DNA from: Tetracentron sinense
Lineage: Eukaryota; Streptophyta; Magnoliopsida; Trochodendrales; Trochodendraceae
NCBI GenBank assembly: GCA_015143295.1
Contig: CM026573.1
Span: forward strand, 3,507,950 to 3,571,949
Direction: 5' to 3'
DNA length: 64,000 nucleotides
Of this stretch, positions 15,701 to 27,700 are shown piece by piece. The notes beneath the pieces are model-generated. The model did not search any database. It worked only from the letters and a program-made list of their open reading frames with translations, and was not told the origin of the DNA. Position numbers and translations under genes: made by a program. Numbering within the stretch: position 1 is the first letter of the stretch; every line of letters begins with the position of its first letter.

Positions 15701-18700
15701 GGTCTACAACTCTAAATAAATTTTTTACTATGGATCAGTTGAAGAGGAGAGGGTGGAGCTTGGTCAACCGGTGCTATCTGTGCCTGAATGCGAAAGAGTC
15801 TGTGAATCATTTGCTCTTGCACTGTCCGGTTGTCTTTGGGATCTGGGCTTGTTTCTTGGCTCCGATGGGTGTGGAGTGGGTCTTCCCTTTCTCCTTTTTG
15901 AGCTTCTTATCTGGATGATACTTGATGCCTTTGGTGGGTGCTGAGGAATTCATCTCGACTTTTTTGCTCTGTGCTATCTCTTGTGGGCTATCTGGAAGGA
16001 GAGGAACGGTCGTGTCTTCGACAACTCCTCTTCTTCTCATCAGCGGATCTTGCCCCAGGTGCGGCTATCGATTGTGGAGTGGAGCTCCACAAGCTCGTTG
16101 GGGCAAGAAGTTAGGGATGCCCTTTTATTTTGAGTCAGATGATTGTAGTGCAGTCATTTTGCTTCATTCCTTATTAGGCTTATGTTGCTTCTTCGCTTAG
16201 CTTACATCTCTGTAAACTGTTTATTCGTATCTTTAATATATCCGATTTACCCAAAAAAAAATTATTCCACCCCAAGATACTTATATTCTCATGGCCAAAC
16301 AATAAACAGAGATATTACTAAAATACCCCTAGACTAGGAATATGAAAATACCCTTAGCATTTAAAATTAGAATTTTAGAATCACTACAAAGTAGGACTTA
16401 TAATCTAAACAACGTGGTTTCCATTTTTAAATTAAAAGCAATGCCAAAATCCAATACTAACGGCTTAAAACGAATCATGTCACTAATGCCACCAGTGATT
16501 CGTGAACTCATTTTGGCGGTTAAAGATGACCAGATCTCACAAGGTATGTAGAAAAAGATATAGTAGGTCTTGAAATTGGTCACAGAAACAATTATAAAAT
16601 CATTCAAAACTGATATCCAGGTGAAAAGCATAGTCATGTTTCTACGAATTTACAACATCAAAACTAGGTCTTCACTATTTTGATTTTGGTAACTTCCCAT
16701 TTGTTGATCTGATCTGTTCAGTGGTACCTGATATCAATGAAAAATTTTATGAACAGGGACCTGTGATACTAATCCATTGTTGAATCTTGCCTGCTTCACG
16801 GAATTATTTTTTTTCCTTATTAAAATGTTATGCTCCAGGCATCTGAATCTGAATGGTTAGAAATTTCGGAGGATGAAGATGAGGATGAAGATGATAGTGA
16901 AGATGGAGAAAGTAACAGCGGAAGCAACAGTGATGAGACCGATGATGACGATGATGTGGAGGTACCTCCCTAACTTTTGGATTGCAGCATGCTTACATTG
17001 TTTAATTCATATGCTACCTTATTTTACAATGTAGAATTTCTACGTTTTCTTTTCCATCTACTAGAAATGAGTTTCGTCAGTTCCCTTTTATGACTTCCGT
17101 GTAGTCCACTTTGAAGGTTGAACATTGAACAAGGCCTATATTATTGGAAAATGCAATATCTTAAATGCTTTTTCAGGTGGGAGGCATTCTCTAATTGTTT
17201 ACTGCCTTATAAAACTGACAGTACGTTATGTTGTGACTTGTGAATTAGAAAAGCTTGCTCTTGTTGTTCTAAGAATAATGCAGGAATTTAAGTTAATACT
17301 AAGCCTCACTTGTCTTGAAGAACTAGCCAATCTGGTTTTAGATTATTTTATTTTATTTTAATTTTTTTCATGGCTGTTAAGTTTGAAAAATAAACACATA
17401 AACAAATAAACACTATTCTTATCATGGTGTTTCGGGTTAGCAAAATCTTGGGAGAAAATCTATGCCCGTATGTTGTCTCAGTTTTAGAATTCTGTTTTTG
17501 AAAATCTATGTCCATATTAATGGAATAATATTGGATGAACCTTTTTTTTTAAAACTGTAAATCATAGTGTATATAAATATAGTAAAAAGAAATGAACACA
17601 TAAGACAACAAAGGAGATCACAAGAAAGTGAGCTCTATAGTTGAAAGAGAAGAGACGAAAACAGAATATAGCTGCTAGAAGGAAAAGAAGCAAATAAAAA
17701 AACTAGTCTGAAAAAAGAAGAAAAAGACAGTTTGGGCCCCCGCCCCACAACCCTGAAATGAACCCAAAGGACCCCTCTCAATATTGAATGGACCTTTATG
17801 TATCAAACTTTAGTTTGTTTCTGAGGTCTTACTTAAATGCTAATACCTAACAAGTGGAGAGAATTAGTGTAGTCAAGGCGTTGCCTAGGCGATTATGGAG
17901 CATCATCGCCTAGGCGCCTCCCTAGGTGGGCGTTTTGCATCATTCTCTCATTTCCTCTAAAATGTAAGCCTGTTTAACAACTTATTTACATATTCATTAC
18001 TTAAGATCAAGGTTCGAAATATCGAAAATATCGGCGATATATCGCCGATATTTTTCGGCATCGCCAGCCACCGATGCATCTACATGATGTTCAATAGAAC
18101 TTACATGGTTTCGGTCGATATCGTTGATATATCGGAGATATCGATGATATCTCGCCGATAACCCATTGATAAATACCAAAGACCCGTGAATCAAGTAAAA
18201 AGAAAAACCTTTTTTTTTTTTGCTTTTGCAGATATACATGCATCCATCCATCCAAAAAAAAAAATAGAGAAATCCATCTTCAATCTTTGGATCTTTGATG
18301 TAGAAGAAAAAAAAAGGGTTTTGAGAAGTGTAGAAGGTAAAGAAGAAAGAAGGAAGAAGAAGGAAGGAAGAAGAGGGTTGTGATTGTGGGTACATACCTG
18401 TGCTATTGTCATCGCCGACTAGCCGTACCCCTCTCTCGATTTCCACTCTTCCATTCAGAGCTCTGCTCCTGTTTTTTTTCATTATGAACCTGAATGATCA
18501 AAGGTTGCTGCTGCTGATTTATTAAAGTTTTAAACCCTTAAAAGGGTAATACTAATGTCACTCTACCTTTTTAAACCTAAAACTGGTAATACTAATGTCA
18601 CTCAGCTCTTTAAACATATAAATACTTCTATTTATTAATTGTTTTAACCTAAAAAGAGTAATGCTAATTTCACTCTCAATAACATACTTCCCTTTTAAGT

Positions 18701-21700
18701 ATTTTAACCTAGCAAGGGTAATGTTAGTTTCACTATCTTTAAAAATTGGGGACTTAGCCTTTTAATTTTAACCTAAAATTAAAAAGACTAATACTATTTT
18801 AGTACAAAAATTTATAAGTTAAATTTTAACTTATAAATTTATAATTTTTTTTTTTGGGTTTATTTCATGATCTAAAAAAAATTATAAGTTAAGATTTTTA
18901 ATACATGGCCTTTTTGTAAAAATGATGTGCTATATAAAAAATTATATTATACGACAAAAATTAATGTGTTAAAAATTAAGATTGATTTATATTATACACT
19001 CAATTCAAAAAAAGTATTAAAAATTTTAAAATAAGTTTTTTTTTTCTATTTTAAGGATTATACTTGAAATTCATGTATATTTTATTTAGTTATGAATTTG
19101 AACAATGTTAATAACTAATAATTTTAAATATTGTACATAGTAACATCGACCAAATAATATAACTTATTTCACTAAAAATAATATATAAAATAACTAAATA
19201 TTACTTAAATATGTTATTTAATCACAATAAAACTAAAACAAATTATTTAAGTATTAAATATATATATATATATATTATTAATTGAGATAGTAGAAGTCAT
19301 TAGAAATCCTCTATAATTTGTAAAAAAAAAACTAAAATTATATTTTCTAACCTGTTAAAAAAATATAGATAGAAAAAATGAATGAAACATGAATCAATCA
19401 GAAATTATCGACATTCGTCAACGCACATCTTTGCTTTCTTCTCATTGCATCTCTTATGTATATTGTTGTTTTTTAAAATATTTTTATTCTAAAAGTTGTA
19501 TTAACATCTATGTAAACATTTCTTGAAATTTCACTGCAAAATTCCATGTTTTGTCCAATTTGTTTTTGTCATTTTTCCAAAAATCACCGATAAACGATAT
19601 ATCCTCCGATATATTTTTTTTCCACGGCTAGACATGTCGAGCGATATCGACATTTAGAACATTGCTTAAGATATTTATATGTAAATAAGGTTATACCTCC
19701 CATGTGAATTCAATAAAGTTTATCCTAGATCCAAATTCCTGAATAATAAAAAGTCAACTTTACAGTTCAAGAACAAAATCCACTTTGTAGCATCTTTTTC
19801 AAAATTTCAACTTTCAATTGCTAAGGTATTTCTTAATTCTTAAAATTTCATTAATTCTATTATATCAAAACATTACTACAATTAAAAAGTCCTGTGAAAA
19901 AAGTTTAATATTTTAGCCTTCAAAAATATTTACATCGATGGGGTCAAAAAGTCAACTAACAGTTCAACTAGAAAAAGATTGACATTCAAGTTTTACAACA
20001 TTAAATGTTAATTTGCCTAGATTATTATCAACCCTAAGAGGCTTGAATTGTTATGTGTATATATTAATATTATATATATAAAATTTAATTATTTTTATCG
20101 CTTAGGCATCGCCTAGAAGCCTTGACTACACTAGATATAATTAGCAACAAATTAAGAGAGTTACTAGTTTTGTCATGCTAGATATATTAAGGGATTATTC
20201 ATCAAGAAAGGCAGAGCTCTTCGTATGCTTATGGACCTTTAGTCTTTTGAAATTGAATCACAGTTTTGCATAGCCTTTTAAAACTCTTTTTATAATTTAC
20301 ATAGACAAGCCTTGGAATAGAAAACGTCCACTGCATTATGTAACCACTTTAAGTTCTTTTTCATCGTATTTTTTATATGTAATCGGAAAGAATATGAAAG
20401 AATGACAACAATAAACATTTAAGGTTGACTTGGTGTTTTTTTTGCGGAATTATGAACGATTTGTATTTTTTATGTGATGGTTATGGTAAATATTTTGCTT
20501 GGTAGTTTGGTTAAAAGAATGAGAAGGAAACAAAACAGATAAATAAAGTAAATTCAATGTTTTTCTTGTAGAATTATTTATAATTTTCACTCATTCATTT
20601 TTTTTCTTTTTCCATATATTTCCTTGTGGTTTTCTAACGGTGAACTAAATTTAAGCACGTTTGTACTTTCAAACTATATTATAATTTATACCTAAATTAG
20701 AAGCTTAATGTAACACTATTCTCCCTTCTTCCATAAGATAGTGTTTCTTTTGCCAGGCAGGTTGTTAATCAAGAAATCAGATGAAGTGGCCACTTTCTTG
20801 AGGAAATATAATATAATTAATGGCTAGCTCATGAATCACGTTTGACCTGTCTATAATATTGCTTTGGGAGTTAGATAGCTTATTGATTCTGTTATGGGGG
20901 ACAAAACTACATTCTCATTGGCATCATGGTTGCTATAGTTGGAGTTCGAGACTCAGTTGCTTGTTTTTTCGTATTTTGTAATAGGTGGCACAAAGGCACA
21001 AAGTTGTGTATAATTTAATTTGGGATATTAATTGAAGCTCATGAACAAAGCCCAATTAGTTGTCTTTTTGTTGAAGCTTGTGAGCAAAGGCCTTCTAGGT
21101 AAGCCGTAAGCGGCTATAAAAATTTGGGGAACCTGATATTTAGAGGAGAATAATTCACGTATGGTACCGAAATCAGGGATGGGAGAACAATGAGAGTATG
21201 AATAATTATGGAGTGAGTATTTGGACAAGAATATCTCAAGTTCAAGACAAATTCAAGAATGACATTTGGTTCAAGGTGGGTGAGATGATATAGTGAGATT
21301 CTATGATGATGTTTACACATTCATGATTGTCTGTGGCATGGCGAAATATAAAGATGTTTTAGACTGATGCTTTGAAAGAGCAAAGGAACATGTATCTTGG
21401 TTATTGAACTTTAGAAGGAACCTAAATGTTGGTAAGTGGACTTTCTTGCCATTCTCCTTGCCTAATTGCAAAGTTCATCACTGGTATGATTTATAGACAA
21501 ACACCTATAGAGGTGGGGCCCAAAAGGGATATTCTTATTTTTTTTTCATTTTTTCTCACATCAAGCTCCTCAATTTTTCTTTGTACCTGAAAAAATCTGT
21601 GCGTGGAATCCTTATGTCATCTACTCATCTTAGGTTGCCTTTTTTCTTTGCATGGCCTCACTCAATAAGATTTTCACAGTGAACCATCTTCTCGTTAGAA

Positions 21701-24700
21701 AGAAATCATGCCCAACTTTTGCGTTCTTTGTAAGGAAAATGGTGTAATCAGTTGATCACATCCGCTTGCATTGTGATTTCTCGCGTAGAATATGGCAGCA
21801 CTTTATTCACTTTTTTGGTTTACATCAGATCACTTTCTAGAGTCTGCGTGAATATGTATACATGGGTAGACGACCAAGGCAATTGATACTATGGCTCAGA
21901 TCTTATGGAATTGGCTCTATTCATGATGTGTTTGAGCATTTGGATGAAGAGGAATAGTCGGATTTTTGAAGGTACATATTTTTGATAGTGGGCAAAACAA
22001 AAGTGATGCTGTCCCACTTGTCTTCAGTCCTTAAGGAGTTCAAGGACACTGCTCTTTTTTCTCTAGCTGGGATTCCATAGTTACAAATCTCGTTCTCGGG
22101 TTTTTATCGGCAGAATTTTTTCTCGGGAGATTTTCAAATCTGAATTTGTTTCTAGTATTTCTCGCCTAAATCTTGGCAATGATAAAAAAAAATATATTGC
22201 AATTACAGAAAATAGTAATAAATATCACAAAGTTATAAATTCATAAAACCAACAACATTGTGTATTTCTCATGATATTTTTAAAATCTCGGTTAAATCAC
22301 GCGATATATACACAGGATAAAAAGAGAAAATTATATTTTTCGCGAGATTTTTAAAATATCGCAATAAAAACGAAGTTTTAAACTTTAGATGTTTTTCTCG
22401 GGAGAAATTGAGCATCACTTGAGAGAATTGTAACAGTGGTTCAAGGCAGCACCTTGTTTGGGGTGTTCTCATCAATGTACGACCCCAATGCTAGATCCTT
22501 GAGGAAGGATTAATGGAGTTTAGTTGGAGATGGTCCCTGCCTGATGGCTTAGGCTCTGATGTGTTATGGCCTATGGCCGGGTGACTTCATTATGATAAGA
22601 TGTCCCCAGGAGAAATTATGCAGTGCCAGGAGGAAAATTGCATTAGAGGTTTCTCAAATGATCCCCCCCCCAGAAAGGGGTATTTTATACTGCATCTGAT
22701 AACAAGATTCCTCTTATCCTGTGCAAACTTGATTGAGCTATGTTTTTGGTTGATTGGGATGACAGGTTCATGAATATGATTTATAAGGCTGTGACTAACG
22801 CCTTCTCAAACCACAATCTTATTTTGTTGAGGTAGTTCGTTAATGTTCAAACACCGAAACCTTTCAGATTTGACATGTGAATGAATTCATTGATATGATT
22901 AAGATATGGTGGGGGATCTCTTTTTCGAGGGGTGGGTTGGGTATGTGTTCAGTACGAAGCTTAAATCCCTTAGGCAAAGATCAAGTCCTAGAATATTGAA
23001 GTTTTTAGGATAGGGGAGAAGGAGATTTATTCTGAAATTGGGAAGCTAGACATGGAGGTTGAGGAAACTCTGTCAGGTGAGGACAAGCTCATGAGGGAAG
23101 ATCTCAAGAGGAATCTTTCTCCCTGAACTTCAAAAAAGGGATTAGCTGAAGGCAGAAGTCAAGAATTTAATTGCTGAAGCGGGGGACAAGAATACTAAGT
23201 TCTTTCATGTTTGTGAAAATGCTGAATGCAATCAGAATTGCATAAGCAGGATCACGGTGGGGGGCCAGTTTATAGAGGTCATCAGTTGAGGCAGTTTCTT
23301 TTTATGGGAAACTCTACTCCCCGGATGGGTAGACCAACTTTAGAGGTGCTGGTTTTTCTCAGTTTGAGGAAGGGGAGGCTTGTTGGCTTGATAGGGGAAT
23401 TAAGGAGGATGAGGTCTCTAGGCTAGTGATAAGGCCCCAGGCCTCAACATTCTTGATGGCCTTCTATAAGACATGATGGGTCATAGTAAAGGAAGACCTG
23501 ATGAAGGTTTTGGAGTAATTCTATGGAAGAGGCAGATGGGACATGACTACTAAGTCGACCTTTATCTCTCTTATTCCCAAGCGAGAACGCCGAGAAGTGG
23601 CAATAGAGCTCAAGGATTTTAGACCTATCAGTCTTGTTAGCAGTGTTGACAAGATTTTGGCTTAGGTCCCTTCCTCCAAACCCAAGGCGGTGACAGGGGC
23701 AGTTATTGGGGCACAAGGACATTCATGCATTGGAGGAAACTTGTATGTACTCAGGGAGGGGAGGAGTGGGATTCTTCGTCAGGTTGATCTTGAGAAAGCA
23801 TGTACTCATGGATTAGTTATTTTTTCAGATGGCAAGCTTGCTCTATGGGATTTGGGAACAAGTGGATAGGTTGGATTCAAGCGTGCATCTGGACGGCTTC
23901 TTTCTCCATTATGGGTTATGGATTCTCAGCGGGCTACTTCCACAGTTAAAGAGGTTTTTAGCAAGGGTGCTAGTTTTCTTCTTTTTTTTTGTTGTGGTAG
24001 TTGAGGCTCTGAGTAAGATGATGTCGAGACAGACTTGGTTATATTGACTGATTCCAAGCTTGGAGAGGGGTAGTGATTTCTCACACAGTATGCGGATGAT
24101 ACACTATTGTTTGAGGGATGTATCCAAGGAGGAGTTAGCGAATGTCGGGGGGCAGTCTCTAGTCTTTGTATTAACATTTTCAAGAGAACTCTCATTGGGG
24201 TTAGAGAGGCAGATCATAGTTTCTTTCGGGATTGTGTCTTGTTATGGAATTCTAGGAGGGCCAGTTTCTCGTTAGATACCTACAGCTTCCCCTTGGCTTG
24301 AGACCCTCAATAAAATGGATCTGGGATCTAATTCTTGAGAGAGGAGGCTTGCAGGTTGGAATAAATAATTTCTATCTTCTAGGTGAAGGAATAACACTCG
24401 TCAAGAGTGTTTTGGCTAGCTTGCCTGTCTTTACATGTTTGTGTACAAGATGTCAGTTTCTGTTTTAAGCGGTTGGAGGAGCCTCAAAGGATTTCTTATG
24501 AGAAGACAAGGAAAACATAAAAGTATTTCACTTGGTGAAAAGGGGTTAGGTTTGCCCGCCCAAAGGAGTGTGGAGCCCTTGATTTTAGGAGATTGTGCAA
24601 TATGAATCACGACTTACTTGATTAATGGTTGTGCTGCTTTAGTTTAGGGAGTAGGGCCTTGTGGAGAGGAGTGGTTGTGGCCAAGTTTTGGTGCGATAAA

Positions 24701-27700
24701 TTGCAAGTAGGACCCATAGGAGCCATTTTTGGAGCAGACCAGTTGCAAGAAGGGGAACATGATCAATTTCTGGGAGGATGATTGGAGTGGAGTAGGCAAG
24801 TTCTGTGAGTTACGCCCAAACCTGTACAAAATAGCAACCTCCAAAGGAGCCTTGGGTAGTGACCTTTTTGTGGGATGAAACGGGGTTGTTGAGTGAACCC
24901 ATCTTCCATTGGAATCTTAGAGATAACAAGATGGATGAGTGTTTGCTTCTTCTAAAAGGTTAAACTAGGTTGTCATCAGCTTGGATGATGAGGATTAGCG
25001 ATTCTAGAATGGCAATTTAAACGGAGTTTTCATGACTAAAAATTTCTATAGATACCTCCTAGAGGAGGATAAGGAGCTGGCTTGAAGATCCACTTGAAGA
25101 TCAAACCCTAGGAGAGATGATGAAGAAAGAGAGAGAAAAGTAAGGGAAAAGTTAGATTAGAGAGAGTCTCTCTCTAATCTCTTTGTATTTATAATAACAC
25201 TAATAGAAAAGTTACAAGTATACCCCTGAGGGATGATTCAGTGTAATACACCTACAAAATAGATCATATCTCAACACTCCCCCTCAAGCTGAGCATAGAT
25301 ATTCATTATGCCCAGCTTGTTAAGAACATTTACTAAGATGACCTTAGTAACCTCCTTTGTGAGTACATCAGTTAGTTGATTCCCCATTGTAACAAACAGC
25401 AAGCAGGGATTTTGAACTATATTGATGGCTGCCTTGTTATCACAAAACAACTTCATAGAAACATCTACATCCATCCCCAGATCTCGTAGTAAAATCTTTA
25501 GCCATAATAATTCTGCTACTCAATGAGCCATTGCCCTATATTATGCTTCAACACTTGACTTAGTTACTATACTTTGCTTCTTGTTTCTCCAAGTGATTAG
25601 GTTACCACCAAAAAATGTACAGTATCATGTGGTAGACCTCCTATCATCTGTACTTCCAGCCCAATCTGCATCAGTGTAAGCTTTTAGTCAAAAATGATCA
25701 TGTTTAGCAAATAGAAGGCCCTTACCTGGAGTAGCCTTCAAATATCTCAAAATTCTCTCCACTACCTAATAATGAGTAATCCTAGGTGCATGCATGAATT
25801 GACTCACTACACTAACTGCGTATGCGATGTCAGGTCTAGTGAAAGAGATAAATGAGACGATCAACCAATCTTTGGTACATCTCTTTGTCTTCTAGTAATG
25901 GGCCCTCACTCGAGCCTAACTTATAATTCTGCTCGATAGGGGTGTCTGTTGGCCTAGAACCTATCTTGTCCGTATCCAAGTAAATCTAAGGTATACTTCT
26001 GTTGCGATATGAAGATGCCTCTCTTTGATCGAGCTACCTCAATACCTAGAAAGTACTTCAAGTTTCCCAAGTCCTTGATCTCAAATTACGTAACTAGGAA
26101 TTGCTTCAGGTCTTGGATTTCTGCAGAGTCATTTCCAGTCACCACAATATCATCAACATAAACAATCAATGCTATAATTAACTGTCCTTTTCTCCTGACA
26201 AAGAGAGTGTGATCAGCATGGCTCTGTGAGTAACCCATCATCTTCACAGTTTGACTGAACCTCTCAAACCAAGCCTGGGGGATTGTTTCAATCTATAGAT
26301 AGATTTCTTCAGTCTGCAAACCCTTCCTTCACTATTAGGAAGTTTGAATCCTGGAGGAGGAAACATATATACTTCTTCTCGTAGATCTCCATAGAGGAAC
26401 ACATTTTTTACATCTAGCTGATGTAGGGGCCATGAGTGGTTCACAACTAAGGATAAGAGTGCTCACATGAAGTTCATTTTGCAACCGGAGCAAATGTTTC
26501 CCTATAATCTATCCCGTATGTCTGTGTATTCCCCTTAGCTACCAGTCTTGCCTTGTACCTCTCAATCGATCCATTTACCTTATGTTTCACGGTGAACACC
26601 CATTTGCAACCCATTGTTCTTTTTTCCTTTGGGTAACTCAACCATTTCCCATGTACATTTTTTACCAGAGCTCTCATTTCTTCCATCATAGCATTGCGCC
26701 ACTAGGATCAGAGACAAACTTCTGAAACCTGAAAGGTAAAGACACTGGAGAAATAGTGGACAAGAATGCCGAATAGAAGGGTGACAAAGATGCATACGAG
26801 ATAAAGTTAGAGATAGGATGAATCGTACACTTGCGCTTCCCTTTGCATATGGCAATGTGAGCAGTATCATTATCAATATCAGGAATAGGAATCACAGAAG
26901 ACAAATGAGCAATGTTACCTGGTTCAGAGGAGTCAGAGTTAGAAGATGGTCGTAGCACAGTGGTCCCCCCCTTTTCGCATATGGTATAAACCTGTAAGTC
27001 CTGCTTGGTAGTAGTCTCTGTAGGAGCAACAGAGTTGATACCATTCGGGACCAATGCCGAAAGTGGAACTGAAGGCAAACTCTCTTCCAACATTACACTG
27101 TACTCCCCCTGAAGAGATGTACTCCCCCTGAAGAGAGGTAGAGGAAGGAGGAAAAAAGGGAACACTCTCATTCTCTCAAAAAAGGTGACATCCATGGTAA
27201 TAAACCATTTTCCCGACACAGTATCAAAGCAGCGGTATCCCTTTTGTGTAAAGGAATACCCCAAGAGGACACCACAAATAGATTTGGGATCCAATTTAGT
27301 GCGATGAAGACCCAAAATGTGAATGAAGCAGACACAACCAAAGACGTGAGTAGGGATAGTAAACAAAGGCTGGATTGGATAGAGTAGTTGATAAGGGGAC
27401 TTTAATTGAAGGACCCGAGATGACATGCGATTAATCAAGTATGTGGATGTATGCATGGCTTTGGCTCAAAACTTCTTCGGGACATCCATTCTTGTCGGTA
27501 AGCTTCGAGCTACTTCCAAAAGGTGCCAGTTTTTACATTCAACCACCCCGTTTTGTTGAGGTGTATAAGGGCATGTGCTTTGATGAATCATCCCATGCTC
27601 TGCCAAGTATTGTCCTAAATTACCCTCAAGGTATTCCTTCACGTTATCAGAACGAAGAACTTTAAATTTGCTTATCAAATTGAGTCAAAACCATCTCGTG

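Larger units (their letters stand above)
13238..16657 (-). mobile_element. Candidate solo LTR split by a LINE fragment
   Basis: Starts TGTCACGCCCTGAAACCC, a common terminal form of plant Gypsy-type LTRs read on the reverse strand, and can be closed at TTTACAACA near 16657. Without the LINE at 15129-16260 it would be about 2.3 kb. It contains an unusual palindrome array (14387-14620). I found no matching 5-bp target duplication (AAGTA versus TCAAA), so the right boundary and the LTR identity are inference. Confidence 0.3.

Noticed and set aside
18186..18383. Lys/Glu-rich plus-strand peptide
   Set aside because: Translation of an AAG/GAA repeat, low complexity only.
17997..18482. 161-codon open frame on the minus strand
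   Set aside because: Overlaps the hAT-like element end and low-complexity A/T and AAG repeats; no family resemblance.
22075..22400. MITE with CTCGGGAGATT ends
   Set aside because: Weak inverted similarity and no target duplication; borders could not be defined.
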